From: Nematostella vectensis
Lineage: Eukaryota; Cnidaria; Anthozoa; Actiniaria; Edwardsiidae
DNA length: 64,000 bases
Assembly: GCF_932526225.1 (NCBI RefSeq)
Contig: NC_064040.1
Location: 8,529,181 to 8,593,180 of the forward strand
Reading direction: 5' to 3'
Under the pieces are notes generated by a model that saw only the letters and a list, made by a program, of their open reading frames with translations, was not told the origin of the DNA and ran no database searches. The first letter of the stretch is position 1, and the number at the start of each line of letters is the position of its first letter. The position numbers and the translations under genes were made by a program. Shown piece after piece: positions 37,350-49,605 of the stretch.

Positions 37350-37510
37350 TTGGAGAGGCACATTTTTCAAGGTTCCCCATTAGAAGTGGTCCAAGAATGG
37401 TCCATATATATATGTAGTCTATAGTCCATTCAGCGTGAGTGCACGGGGGTGGGGGTGGGGGGGGAGGAAGGGGGGTGATTGTCTTCAAAATTGATTTTAA
37501 CCCTAGGGGA
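37350..37510. repeat. Dispersed repeat copy 1 (pair with 38187-38340)
   Basis: Begins GAGGCACATTTTTCAAGG and runs through TAGAAGTGGTCCAAGAATGG, a TATATATATG stretch, a G-rich run and TTGTCTTCAAAATTGATTTTAACCC. The same order occurs at 38187-38340. Confidence 0.8.
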
Positions 37511-37554
37511 TGGCACTTTGGGCATGGCCAACATAAATTGTTAAGCCTAAGAGA

Positions 37555-37820
37555 TAGCAAATTGGGTTTGGTAAAAGGAATGTTTAACCCTAAGAGATAG
37601 CAGAATCAGAAATTAAATGTAAAAACCCCCTTAGGAATAGCAATTGGTCGAATTTTATACCCTAAGAGATAACAGAATCGAAAAAAATATCTAAACATCC
37701 CTTCAGGAACAGCAGTTGCTTGAACTTTATACCCTAAGAAATAGTAAAATTGGAAAAATCCTTTAAAACCCCCTAAGGGATGGCAGTTGGTCGAAATTGT
37801 ATACCCTAAAAGGTGGGGGA
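37555..37820. repeat. About 73-bp tandem repeat (TACCCTAAGAGATAGCAG unit)
   Basis: About three and a half diverged copies, each with TACCCTAAGAGATA(G/A)CA, an A-rich stretch, CCCCTTAGGAATAGCA and TTGGTCGAATTT. Confidence 0.8.
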
Positions 37821-38186
37821 CGTGCAGAGACCTAACTCAACGACCGTCATGCAATAGGTTTTTATTGTAATGCATGTGCAAGCTAAAAGCTGGAATGCCC
37901 AGAGAAGCTCCGTTCACACTTAGCCCCTGTTGCTTTTGGCCTGTGTTGACTCAGAACTGTGCACACAATGCAGACATATTTTCTTTTGTTTTTACTGATG
38001 TTGTCCAAAGTTGCACTCAAACAGCACTGGGCTTGGCTTGAGTCATCAATAGTTTTTTTTTTAGTGTTTTTTTTTAATATACCCACCCCTCCCAAGTCTG
38101 TAGGCCTGATACAGCATTCTAACCACAGAAAGCTCTGTGCAGGATAGTACAGAGCTTTCCAATTTGACGATCCAGGTCATTCTCTA

Positions 38187-38340
38187 GCAATGTGAGAGGC
38201 ACATTTTTCAAGGCTCCCCATTAGAAGTGGTCCAAGAATGGTCCATATATATATGTATGTATATCTATAGTCCATTCCAGCTATTAGCACTAGTGCGGGG
38301 GGTGGGGGGATCGTCTTCAAAATTCATTTTAACCCAAAGT
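38187..38340. repeat. Dispersed repeat copy 2 (pair with 37350-37510)
   Basis: Same block order as copy 1, direct orientation, about 840 bp apart. Either two insertions of one family or a local duplication. Confidence 0.8.
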
Positions 38341-39635
38341 TGTTGTTAGCAAATCACAGGGGGGAAATTGTTCCATTTCCTTTTAAACAGGCTCAGCCAG
38401 TCCTTGCACATGTTACTCACTAAAGAAACTTTGGGTGGCTGCTATCTACTTTTGAAAATGCAGTACTATTTCATAAAGATGTCTTTCACACAAAAATACA
38501 CCAACGATAAAAGAGTTACTAAAAATATTTAATAAGAATTTCCCTTGGTTACAATATCCTATAACAGTAACAAAAAGTTATGCGGCCTTTGCAAATAGTC
38601 ATGGTTAAACAATCCAGGTAACATAATAACACTTTTTTCCCCTTCTCAACCCTAAATAAAACATATGATACCTTCATTATTTGGTGATAGTGTCATTACC
38701 ATAACCTATAAGATATAGATGTTACATTCAGCTTGTACTGGGGACAGCTCAGCATTTGTTAACAACTGGACCAAGAACAACTGAGGTACTGTCCAGAACT
38801 TAACAATACTTCAAAGCAAATAGCAAGCTTGTAGCACAAGGAAGTAAACAAAGTTTTGATAAGATATCTCAAAAGTGTTATGATGCTATCACTTCACTAT
38901 AACATGGGTTATAACATTTGTGCATTTACACATTGCCTCTAGGGATAAAAGCATACCTATTTGCTTGCTCCTTCCTAAAGAAAAGTGACAAAGATGCCAC
39001 ATCCACCTGGTTATACTCACACAAGCCACAATAGAAGAGACCACTCCTTTTATCCAAGATTCTGATCACAGTTAATAAAAACAGGAACAGTCTCTTTTCT
39101 TATGGAAACGGAATATAGAAATGTTACAGCCCTTTTGCCTGCATAGCAATATCACTATCTGGTGCAATATTTGTTTACAAAAAAAGAGAGCATTAGTAAT
39201 GAAAAAAGCTCCAAAAAAGAAAACATGTTCCACCTTGTCTAGAAAATCATACATATTTATCTACAAGTATATACTACACCTGTGAGAAGTCAGTAATTAA
39301 GCTCAAGATATTCACTGTACACTTCTTAGTATCCATGCCTAGTTAGCTCAAGTGCATATCAATAGCATACATGCACACAAAGAACACAGCAACATAAAAA
39401 GACACCAATGGAAAACACTTGAATTTTCTCGTATGTTGTTTCCTTGCTGGTATATAAGAATTGTGCTGCTTATGGAAAAATATCCATCCATTTTAAAAGA
39501 AGGTTGTGTATACTTGTGTTGTTATGCTGTCAGTAAGCACAAACCAATGTAGAAGAGATTCAGAAATAATCTTGAACAAGGAAGTAAGTACAAAGTTTGT
39601 TAAAGTGTAACACACATGTGGGTGTACAAATAAGA

Positions 39636-42600
39636 TCAGGAGTCGTAGTCATCGTCTTCTTCTATGGAGGGGCATGTGTTCAGGAGAGGTTTGCTGGCGA
39701 AGGAAGATGGCATTGAGAGTGAGGCAGCAGCTGGTGGCTCAAACCTGGAGTAAACACAGAAATGAAAACCTGTCAGTCCCAAACACAAAGAGGCCAACAA
39801 GTACTCTACAGGAGAGAATGACAGAAGAAGATATTCTGGCGAAGTGAATGGTTTCCAAGTAAAGGGAAAGTGAAGAGATGGTAAGGCAGCTGTTTGCCAC
39901 CAAAAATGGCAATGTAAGATGTAAACAATACAAGTTTTCTGAGCCCCCCCCCCCTCACACACTAATTTTTTTCTATATCAAACATGATTACAAGGATACA
40001 TTACCCCTTTCTCTAACAACTTTTCTGGTATATACACTGGCATATGTATGTATCAAACATAATTAGCAATTCATTAATTAGGACATGTTTTTTTAACTCA
40101 TGATTCTGGAATGAGAATGATTAGAATAGAAAAAAAGCACGCGTTCGTTTATCCTGCGTTCCCATTCCGTGATGGAATGAAAGCCATTCCACCCATTCTG
40201 CTACCTGTAGCAGAATGACTTGAATGCCATTCTGAACATTCTCTACCAACCATCCCTATTCCAGAATGATAGGAAAAAACCCGCCCTTAATTAGCAAATG
40301 TGCAAATGAGCTGCACTTACACTTCATCCTGCTCATTCTCTGGTTTGGAAATAGTTATTGCTGGGATGTTCGCATTGGAAGTGTTGCTGGTACTGGTGCT
40401 GTTGCCATGGTAACTGTGACCCTCAGATGATACTGACTCCTCTTCCTTTATGAACAAATAAACAATGACGATACTGACTCCTCTCCCTTTATGAACAGAT
40501 AAACAATTCAACACCAAGTCTTAATTTCAAATGTATGTCATCAAAGAAATAAGATAAATGTTAAATAATGTTGTTTGTGCAAATCTCAGGTTCCTCTTCT
40601 TTCACTCCCAATATGTATTGGGAAGGGCTTGCAGTCTAGGATTGCGGGAAGAGACCCCCTGAGCCAACTCTCTGAGTATGCCTGTAGGAGTGTATGGCCC
40701 CTCTCTCACATAATAAGTATTGTAGGCAGCAGTGTTACTAGGAACTTGAAGGGAAATACCCCCTTGGCGATCCCTTAGCTATGTCAATATGTAGATGCCT
40801 CCTCCCCCCCCCTCTGGGTTATTGTTACTTATACCTCTGAGTCAACCTCCTCGTCTGACTCATCCGTCAAGGCTGGCTTATCTTTCTTCTTGTCTCTTTT
40901 TCGTGATTTTGTTTGTTTCTCCTTGGGAGCAGAAGGCTGTGCTTTTCTCCTACAAAGTAAGTAGTAATTAGTAATAATTACAATAAACAATTTTTTTAAT
41001 GTTTTTACATTTTATTTAAAAGCACTGAAGCACATCTAATCATAGTTTCTCTGTACCACTGTATTTTAAGCTACATTTTATTGCTTCGTTTATCATGTAT
41101 AATATAGATAGTTGCAATAATGACAGGTTCTTGTACCTCTTCGGTTTCGGTTCTCCTTCCCCTTCTTCTTCATTAGCAGGAAGGTCAGGTATATTTTCTA
41201 CAAGGTCTTTTAAAAAGTCAAACTGCTGTTCTGAAGTGATGCACCGCTTTCTATAAAGTGCAAAGATAAAAACAAACTCAATAATTGAATAACTAAGACA
41301 AATAATAGACTTGTGCGGCATATTATATGTTAGACATCTGTTTTGCACTGTATTTTGACTATTCCTACTGTACGTTCAACACACACTCTGTTTTCATTGA
41401 GAATGTGTTGTATACTCTGACACATTATCAATATACATTACTGTATGTAGCCTGAGTAGTGGCGCTAAAGGGGAGGGGGAAGGGATCTGTGGACAAGAGA
41501 GAAAAACCAGAGCGAATGTAAAAAAATTTTGAAGCAACAAACAATATAATCTGATAAAAAAAACAGTGGAGAAATTGATATTTCTTGAAAGCATCATGGA
41601 ATAATGTGAAAGATAACTATTCTTTAAAACACAGCTTTTTGGTAGCATGATAGACATACATTAAAGCATCAGTATCATGATACTAAGGTAATTTGGGGGA
41701 ACATAACCCTGATATAATAAGATATAAAAAAGTGAAAGCTGCTGATCCATGCCAAAGTAAACAATTCTCCTGATTAGTATACCGTAGTGTAAATCATGTT
41801 TTGTTCATAGCTTGCTAGATTATTTTGAAAAGTCAAGCTATATAAGCTTAAGGAAGGATAAAACATAAAACTTAAAAGGAATGAGGGTTGACAAAATTGC
41901 TCTGCATTCACAGTACAATTGAAGACTAGCACTAAGAAAATGTGGAACTTTTTGGTTGGCAAGCTTGTGCCACACTGAATTTTGGCAGAAAAATAACATG
42001 GTACAACAAAAAGCAACTCAGCGCTTACAAAACAGCCAGAAAGTTACCATGTCAGGAATGGCTTATTTTAATTTTTACTTTTTTCATTTATTTTAAAGTG
42101 AAAGTCTGAAAGAGTCAGTCATATTTATATATTTAAAGATAACTTAAGTACAGTAGGTACTTTTTTGTAGATTATTGACCTACATTTTGCAGACTAAAAA
42201 TGGAACTAGAAAAATAGCAAATTACTATTGTATAGTGCTCTCTAATAAAATAGACTTAATAATGTAGACAAAATTACTTATCTACAGTAATTATGTCATT
42301 AACAAGACTTACATCTACAAACAAAAAGATTTCATAAAAAAAAATGAACACATCTTTCTCTGTCTACACAATGGCTAATAAAATATTTATCCAGACCAGA
42401 AAAAAAACTTGATGTAAATATCGATGGATTGAGCTGTTTATGTGCAATAATATAAAACATAGAATGGTCAAATACAAATTTTATTCTTATACAAGCCCTA
42501 GCAATTTTAGTGTTATGGATGTATGGACCAAAAAAGATATTTTAGGATTTGACCTTTAAGGATAGTGAATGGTCCAACGCATTTAAATAAAATCCGCAAT

Positions 42601-43294
42601 TGGGCGATAAATAAGCAACGTTTTCCTTTAGAACAGAGGGGGTTAAAGCCGAGAGAGGGGGATTTAATCCTCAATCATTAACGAGACATTGACTTACAAG
42701 TGCGCCGTGCTAAGCGTTTTTGCGTTTCTTGCTTGTGTGTAATAGCAAGCTTTCTCGACCAACGTCTGCATAAAAATCTCGAGTGCTTTCGCTGAAGAAA
42801 TCGTCAAGGGAATTATTTAGGAAGTGATCTGAATTAACCAATATATCAGGATAACAGACAGAACTGTTAAACCGTGAAATATTTCCCTTAGCACAAGCTG
42901 ATTCACCTATAAAACGTGACCACAATTAACAGGTCTTGTAAAATGAAAACACAATTGAGAAACTACAGCTTCAAGATGCGACCTCACAAAAATAATATAA
43001 CTACACAACAGACTTTACAATAATCAAGCAATAACTAGAGCAAGGCAGTACAGTGTATTTAGACGTGATAGAGTATGGTTTTACAGGTAATCTTCAGGAA
43101 AGGATACAAATTATTACTGGTACGGCTGCAGCAACCTTGCCAACATCCTCGTCTGTTTGCATTATCTTTTTTATCCGAGCCTAGAATACAATGGAACACA
43201 CATCAGACAGCACATTTAGTTGGTTAAATAAATGGCTAAAGGTTTTTTTTACCGGGGGAAAGCGAGCGTTGAACTTCTTCTTTTTAGTCGGCAT
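39636..43294 (-). CDS. DRAP1: Dr1-associated corepressor DRAP1 / NC2 alpha (223 aa, complete)
   Basis: Minus-strand exons: 43294-43253, 43180-43108, 42791-42698, 41250-41137, 40949-40835, 40445-40321, 39744-39636; phases close and give 223 residues (human about 205). The start MPTKKKKFNARFPPARIKK and the block MQTDEDVGKVAAAVPVII are hallmark DRAP1 sequence; the histone fold covers about residues 10-90 (...KACYYTQARNAKTLSTAHLK). QQFDFLKDLVENIPDLP follows, then a Lys-rich stretch, an acidic/Ser-rich linker, and the conserved acidic end DDDYDS. With DR1 (NC2 beta) it binds TBP on promoter DNA and blocks TFIIB/TFIIA entry; nuclear. The donor after 40321 uses a perfect GTAAGT that splits a Val codon. 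Intron 3 (42697-41251) is AT-rich, no other exon seen. The exon 6 acceptor has a 41-bp tandem copy. Confidence 0.94.
40110..40275. mobile_element. Inverted-repeat element in DRAP1 intron 6
   Basis: Ends TTCTGGAATGAGAATG and CATCCCTATTCCAGAATGA are partly inverted, with internal GGAATG/CATTCC motifs. Probably a small foldback element; boundaries approximate. Confidence 0.45.
40429..40510. repeat. 41-bp tandem duplication across DRAP1 exon 6 acceptor
   Basis: Copies at 40429-40469 and 40470-40510. On the minus strand both read TTTGTTCATAAAG or TCTGTTCATAAAG followed by the first exon bases GAAGAGGAGTCAGTATC (copy 2: GGAGAGGAGTCAGTATC). The real acceptor is at 40447-40446; the decoy AG lies 41 bp upstream in transcription. 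Confidence 0.88.
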
Positions 43295-43505
43295 TTTGGA
43301 TGTTTTTTGGTGATTTTGAGCCCGCGATTGTTTATATCTGTAAGCAGCGGGCCAAAAAATTGCATTATGCGCAGATGCATGCGTGAATTATTCCAAGGGG
43401 AGGGGAGGGGGCTATTTTCAAGTTAAAAATATATTGAGTATGGTTGATTTATGACTCATACAAGGATGCCTTGTATAGAAAGATAACATAGCTACCGAAA
43501 CAGTT
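43295..43505. promoter_or_regulatory. Shared promoter region of DRAP1 and the 43506 gene
   Basis: 211 bp between divergent ATGs. Contains a GC-richer patch (43318-43420) with a GGGGAGGGGAGGGGG run. No TATA box evident. Confidence 0.55.
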
Positions 43506-46500
43506 ATGGGAGAAATAGAGGTGAGATTATAGAGACGTTGTAGAATGCCCAACTAAATAAGTCAGAGAGTTGTGTTAACTCACTGGTGAACTAATAAAAA
43601 TGTTGCTTGTAAAATGGTAAAAACAACTTTATTTTATCTTTGAAGATAGCACAAAGTTTAAGGATACAACATAAGATTGATAGGCTGCGAAAACAAGATA
43701 TTCAGGTTTGTTGTTTTAAATCTATGGCAACAGAGGGACATCCATAAAATCGAACTCCCTGATAATATATGGACACCCCTGGGACAGAAAAATGTGACTG
43801 TCAAATAAATGGAGGTTTTATCAAGATTGACTGTGATCTTGGAAAATGTCTGTTATTGAAGTGCTTCAATCTGTCCCTGCTTAAATCTGTCCCCTTAGTC
43901 TGCTTTATGAGGGTTTGCTTTATGGAAGTTATTTCTACTCCCTTATCAACACAAACACAGTCTATTATATTTCTTTGCAGTTGCAGGATATTGAATTAGT
44001 TCTTCAAAGGGAGAAAGAAAGGCTCCTGAATGAATACAGACTAGTCTACCTAGATCATCCACAGTGGAAACGGGAGAAAACATTCCATGCCTCTGGAGGG
44101 AACAGGCAAGAAGGACCTTTTTTAAAGAAATATTATGAATGGAATTTTCTCTTATTTCCATCCGCATTAGGATCTTGAGGGTGCCATAGGAATTAGCCAC
44201 TAATTAGCTATCCCAAACAATTTAATAATATTAATTAAAAAGTAACTTGAATACAAATATGTTTCTAAAATGCTCTTGCCATGAGAAGTGTTTGAAGTAT
44301 TCAAGTCAAAGATTTCCTACAATTGAAATGTGTATAAATGGATTGCTCAATAGCAAACAATAAAAAAAACGTTTGTATCATTATTATTTGTACTCTATGT
44401 CAAACCCAGGTGTTTCTTGTGATCAAATGATTGTGTTTTTAGACAAGATGCAGTGCTTGAACTCTTGAGAGAAATTCATCAACAAAAAAAAGAGAAGCAG
44501 ATACTAATATGTCAAACAGCTGAGAAAAGATCCAAGAAAGAGATTGTGGAGATAAAAAATGCTATTCATGATAATACAGGTATACAATTTTGTAATTATG
44601 CACAGGTGATGAGTAATGGGGTAGTGATGATGATATTACATATGTGGTAATGATGACAATGGTGGTATCAATGATGATGGTGGTGGTTGTAGTGATGATG
44701 ATGATTTCTGGTCATGATGACAATGGTAGTATTGATGGTGATGGTGGTGGTGGTAGTGATAGTGATGATTTCTGGTCATGATGACAATGGTGGTATTGAT
44801 GGTGATGGTGGTGGTGGTAGTGATGATGATGATTTCTGGTCATGATGACAATGGTGGTATTGATGGTGATGGTGGTGGTGGTAGTGATGATGATGATTTC
44901 TGGTCATGATGACAATGGTGGTATTGATGGTGATGGTGGTGGTGGTAGTGATGACGATGATTTCTGGTCATGATGACAATGGTGGTATTGATGGTGATGG
45001 TGGTGGTGGTAGTGATGATGATGATTTCTGGTCATGATGACAATGGTGGTATTGATGGTGATGGTGGTGGTGGTAGTGATGATGATGATTTCTGGTCATG
45101 ATGACAATGGTGGTATTGATGGTGATGGTGGTGGTGGTAGTGATGATGATGATTTCTGGTCATGATGACAATGGTGGTATTGATGGTGATGGTGGTGGTG
45201 GTAGTGATGATGATGATTTCTGGTCATGATGACAATGGTGGTATTGATGGTGATGGTGGTGGTGGTAGTGATGATGATGATTTCTGGTCATGATGACAAT
45301 GGTGGTATTGATGGTGATGGTGGTGGTGGTAGTGATGATGATGATTTCTGGTCATGATGACAATGGTGGTATTGATGGTGATGGTGGTGGTGGTAGTGAT
45401 GATGATGATTTCTGGTCATGATGACAATGGTGGTATTGATGGTGATGGTGGTGGTGGTAGTGATGATGATGATTTCTGGTCATGATGACAATGGTGGTAT
45501 TGATGGTGATGGTTGTGGTGGTAGTGATGATGATGATATTTGTTAATGATGACAATGGTGGTAGTGATGATGATGGTGGTGGCAGTGATGACAATCATGT
45601 TGGTGGTTGTGATGATGATGATGTTAGTGATAGTGGTGATTAAGGTGTTAGTGATGATGATGGTATTGGTGGTAGTGATGATATTGGTGGTAGTGGTGAT
45701 ATTGGTGGTAGTGATGATAATGGTGGTGGCGATAATGATGTTTGTGATGAAGATAATGCTAATGTTAATGGTAGTGGTTATGATGGTGGTGGTAGTGTTG
45801 TAGTGAGAGAGGGGGGTGAATAGGTTCGCGGATCGGCGGATTCGGCCCCGAAATGCTCACAGATTACGGATTTTGATGATTATTTCAGCGGATTGGCGGA
45901 TTTTGGAAATACGGCGGATCACGGATCTGTTGACAATTTGGGAGCGGATTTCGGATTTTGACTGCTTTGACAGTCGAATTTTGGATTTTATATGAATTTC
46001 AATTGATGCTATTGTTTATCTGTCAAACCATGCGGATCTAAAATATCTGTGGATCCACAGATTTGCCCCGAGAATGTAGCGGATCGGCGGATTTACATAC
46101 CCCTATTCACCCCCCCCCCCCTGAGAGTAATAATAGTGATTTAGTAATAATAGTGCTGATTATCATGACGGTGATGTTTTTTTTGTAGGAAACAACAAAT
46201 CAATTTTGTCTCAGTGGTACACTTATATGTCAAGTAAACCCCAAGGTGATGGATGTAAGAGGGAAGGTAATTGAGAAATGTCTCCCATCTCTCAGGTGGC
46301 AGACAAGGGTGAGGAGGCGGAGGTGCCAGCATCCTTCAGTTTGGTGTGAAAAGAAGTAAAAACAGTGGCAGATCCAGGGGTCCTGGAAATAGTGTACTGG
46401 AATAAAATTTAAGAACAACTTTATCAGAGCTACAGTAATATCCACAAAGTAATTAACCCACTTCCATATGCATTTCCAATATAAATTGTTATTTTTTAAT

Positions 46501-48462
46501 AAAACCTTTAAAAGAAAAAGTCGACAACAATGCAGATTTATGTTTTTTAGAACGATATTTCGGCAGGCCAATACCTGCCTTCTTCAGGTTATAAAAAACA
46601 TAAATATGTGTTGTTGTCGACTTTTTCTTTTAAAGGTTTTATTAATTAATCAACTGTCGACGCAGACCACAAGGTCCGACGCACACCAGCAGATAGAGGC
46701 TGTCCGGTGGTTTCTTCCTACGTGTTCTTTATTTTTAGGCAGTGGCTATATGCCCGACAGTCAGGAAAGGTCATCAATGGACTAAGTGCCCGACAGTTTT
46801 CAATGTATTCAAATAACCCAGTAAATTGTCGACCTATTAAGTTCAAAATATTCAAGCAATTCAAAAGCCAGCTTTGTTGTCAGAAAGTTTTTCCTTGCTT
46901 GTATAAACTATTATATCACTATTTTAGTGACCCTTAATTTTACCTGCTACAATTCTACATTCTACAGGAAAGTTTTATAGTGTTTACAAGCAAGAAAAAA
47001 CATTCGATTCCAACAAAAAGAAACTAAATTCAGATTCACTTGACCTTTCTAAACTAATATAGAGTATCTTGAACTCACAAGGTTGACAATTTACCGTGAA
47101 ATTTTAGCAAATCGAGAGCTCTCAACATTTAGCAGCATGTAGAAAATTCCCCACTACAATTACGATTTTATAGTGTACACAAACAACAGAAAACATTCAA
47201 CATCGACAACAAAGCTCACATCAGATTCCCTTGCCCTTTCTCAAAAAATATAGAATACTTTGAACTCACTAGGTCGACAATTTCCTGGGTTATTTGAATA
47301 AGTTAAGAACTTTCCGGCATTTTGTCCATCAAGGACCTTTCCCGACTGTCTTACCTTTTCACCTATTTCTTCCCTACATTCTTGTCTTTAAAAGTTGATA
47401 GAAGTTTATTGAGGGAAATTGTTCTAGGTGGCACCTTAACCCAACCCTATCTCATATATTGATTGGGTGACCCTTTCTAATTCCAGGGAAACAGCTTTGT
47501 ATTGAAGACAGCTTGTTCTATAATATCAGCTATCAAAACAGAGGAAATAATGAAGTAAAGAATACGTTAACTGACAACTTTACACCCAGGGCAAGCCTGT
47601 TTGTGTCTCACCATCACCCATGGCTGACAGGTGACCGTCAGGAGATGCTGTCATTCAGTACACGGCACTGCGGAGTGTGTGTCTATGTGTTGATTACTAG
47701 GACAGTCAGGTAATTTGGGTGAATGGAAAATAAAGCGGCAATCGAACTAGTTTACTTCCGTCGGGCCGACGGAAACCTCGACCGACCAGAGACAAAATAA
47801 TCTATTAGAATCTGCACTATCTAACAGGCCATCCGCTTTAAATTATCAGTCAGATGCTCGAAGAAACTTTGAAAAACACACTGCTTTTACAATGTTGAAA
47901 TATCCTTCGCGTTATCCGTTAAGAATCATCGGAAATTGTTATGTAATGTAAATTGGTTAATTGCCGCTTTAAATAGTGAAATATTTTTTTATGACTGTAG
48001 ATGATAATATTCTTTTATGTAAGAAAGTTTTTAAATCTTATATTGCGATGCGTGCGACAGAGATTTAGAACGTTGTGCGAAAATTACAGTTTTGATTTAT
48101 AACAGAAGGATTCAATCGTGCTCTAATCTGCACTGAAGCATTTCTACTTCAATCATATGGCACACTTCTTATATACTACCTCTGAAAACTATAAAGGTAG
48201 CCACGTTAGCCAGTTAGCGTTTGTCACCGTAGCTGCACGAATACCATTACTTATTACTGTGTTTCTCAGGACTGAAGACACAGATAGGAACCAGCAAACC
48301 GAGCATAACTCCACGAAACAAGTCTACATGATCCAGACCGACCCACAAGTGGCCAGTATAGAGAAGCGTGGAAGAACTTATATCCAGTCCAGCAGAAACC
48401 CAGAAGAACTTATCCGTGATTTAATATGGACGTTTATTGACTCTGTCGTCGCACTGGAATGA
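43506..48462 (+). CDS. Unrecognised coiled-coil protein (276 aa, seven exons, complete)
   Basis: Exons: 43506-43520, 43646-43705, 43981-44105, 44443-44579, 46189-46266, 47487-47709, 48270-48462. Phases 0,0,2,1,1,2 close and end in TGA. The donor after 44105 is GC (AACAG|GCAAGA). Residues 1-110 are charged and look coiled-coil (IQHKIDRLRKQDIQ, REKERLLNEY, LLREIHQQKKEKQ, EKRSKKEIVEIKNAI). A mixed middle follows (SILSQWYTYMSS, SLFYNISYQNRG, a VFVSHHHPW-like segment, CGVCVYVLITR), and the C-terminus has EELIRDLIWTFIDSVVALE. I do not recognise the family; the layout (N-terminal coiled coil, C-terminal alpha/beta domain) recalls kinetochore or centrosome-type subunits, but that is a guess. No signal peptide or membrane segment. 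Intron 4 is 1.6 kb of minisatellite and intron 5 holds a transposon hairpin. Confidence 0.68.
44640..45810. repeat. 64-bp minisatellite in intron 4 of the 43506 gene
   Basis: About 14 near-identical tandem copies of a 64-bp unit (TTTCTGGTCATGATGACAAT...GGTGGTGGTGGTAGTGATGATGATGA), then impure GAT/GTG repeats to about 45810. Met/Val or His/Ser frames through it are artefacts. Confidence 0.95.
45811..46112. mobile_element. Small element with GGGGGTGAATAGG inverted ends
   Basis: Left end GGGGGGTGAATAGG and right end CCTATTCACCCCCC are inverted. The interior is rich in GCGGATCGGCGGATT motifs in one direction and their variants. No coding potential. Confidence 0.65.
46490..46645. mobile_element. 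Foldback MITE with about 50-bp inverted arms
   Basis: Arms AATAAAACCTTTAAAAGAAAAAGTCGACAACA... and ...TGTTGTTGTCGACTTTTTCTTTTAAAGGTTTTATT are almost perfect complements, around a core with ACGATATTTCGGCAGG and CCTGCCTTCTTCAGG. It lies in intron 5 of the 43506 gene. Confidence 0.85.
46755..47352. mobile_element. Larger inverted-repeat element with internal direct repeats
   Basis: The segment 46755-46848 (CAGTCAGGAAAGGTCATCAATGG ... AATAACCCAGTAAATTGTCGACCTA) is found inverted at 47268-47352. Between them two diverged direct copies (about 46965-47105 and 47155-47290) share TTTTATAGTGT.TACA..CAA and ATAGA.TA.TTTGAACTCAC blocks. Non-autonomous; no transposase. Confidence 0.65.
47734..47968. mobile_element. 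piggyBac-type MITE, copy 1
   Basis: Ends AGCGGCAAT and ATTGCCGCT, flanked right by TTAA (47969-47972) and left by ATAA. The interior (CCATCCGCTTTAAATTATCA, TTCGCGTTATCCGTTAA) matches the copy at 60877-61119. TTAA flanks point to a piggyBac-mobilised family. Confidence 0.75.
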
Positions 48463-48645
48463 GCTGTTTGCAGTACGTTAAAGTATCAGCGTTAAAAAAA
48501 CAGGATTTGCCTTTATTTCAGTTATCAGTATCAGTGTTTTAAAAAGTGAGTAGAGGGAAGGTTAGGAGAAGAGTAGCGCCAGCCCCCATGCGTGCTCGAG
48601 GATTCCAGCGTTTGGCCGGGAGTACCCGCAAAGACAACTTGGTCT

Positions 48646-49223
48646 CTAGACATGTTCCTCATGAAATACCCCCACCTTCACACTAAAGCTCTCGCCACAG
48701 TTTTCGCGGATTAAAATTTTAGACCCCCACCTCCATGTCAGAAACAGAATCCCAAGAAAACGCTCTGCAATATTATTTAATCGACGGTAAGACTTTGCGT
48801 GCGATATCGAGAGTACGATATGGCCGGCCGGGAAAGACATTGAGGCGTGCAACAATTCCAAAGCCACATGTTTCACGGAAAGAGCCGGCAACATATTAAA
48901 TTGTGGCGCGCATCTATAAGCCATAGCATCCTGGACAAAATAAGATAAAAATGGAAATTTGAAAAAGCTCCAAACAAAAAATTCCAATCAAAGTTTTGCC
49001 TTGCTTTGGAAGATTTGGTAAAAATAAGCTATTGCTTGCTAACCATGCCCTCTGGCAATCTCTGTCTACTGATTATAATGTGACGTACGTCAAAACTGTT
49101 ATACCTTAGCAGTTGCTTGTCGACCATGGACGCATTGACAGTTTCTACTGTACTCTCCCTTTTCGACACACCAAAACCAAATAACCTAAGTGCCTGTCTT
49201 ACCTGTGTATTTACAGACTTCAC
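48646..49223 (-). CDS. Doubtful small two-exon gene (101 aa)
   Basis: Minus strand: ATG exon 49223-49203 (MKSVNTQ, donor CAG|GTAAGA) and exon 48930-48646 (acceptor TTTTGTCCAG; DAMAYRCAPQFNMLPALSV...; TAG stop), phase 0. The second exon is an unusually long open stretch for this AT-rich DNA, with a plausible polypyrimidine tract. It has no family resemblance. It would diverge from the QRICH2-like gene 380 bp away. It may be chance. Confidence 0.25.
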
Positions 49224-49605
49224 TGTTTAATATTAACAACAAATAAACGAATACACTTACGGGGCCTATTAAGACCAAACCAGCTCTATTACACACAGCC
49301 ATGCCATTAAATAGTCGCCTTGGCAACAGGTAATGCGGGAATAACCAAAAGAATAGCACCATTCTAGCATTATAAAACCTACTCTCTGTGTTCTTTATTA
49401 GTTTCGTGGCGAGTTCTTAATCTATTGACTTTCTTCGTGTGGGAGACAATGGGACTTTACTCTAGGGAGTTTGCGTTGCTTGGTGCGATTCTGATGGCCA
49501 TTTGTTTAGCAAAGTTCAAGCTCCGTCTTAGAACAAGGAAACTAATGATTTCGCGGGAGATTCCTTAGTTTTTTACAATTCTTGTCGATTCGGGACGGTC
49601 TCAAA

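Larger units (their letters stand above)
37169..39635. other. Intergenic repeats between GT31 gene and DRAP1
   Basis: No convincing exon seen. Contents: a G-run (37299-37318), two related dispersed copies (37350-37510 and 38187-38340), a roughly 70-bp tandem repeat (37555-37820), then AT-rich sequence to the DRAP1 3' end, presumably including its 3' UTR. Confidence 0.7.
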
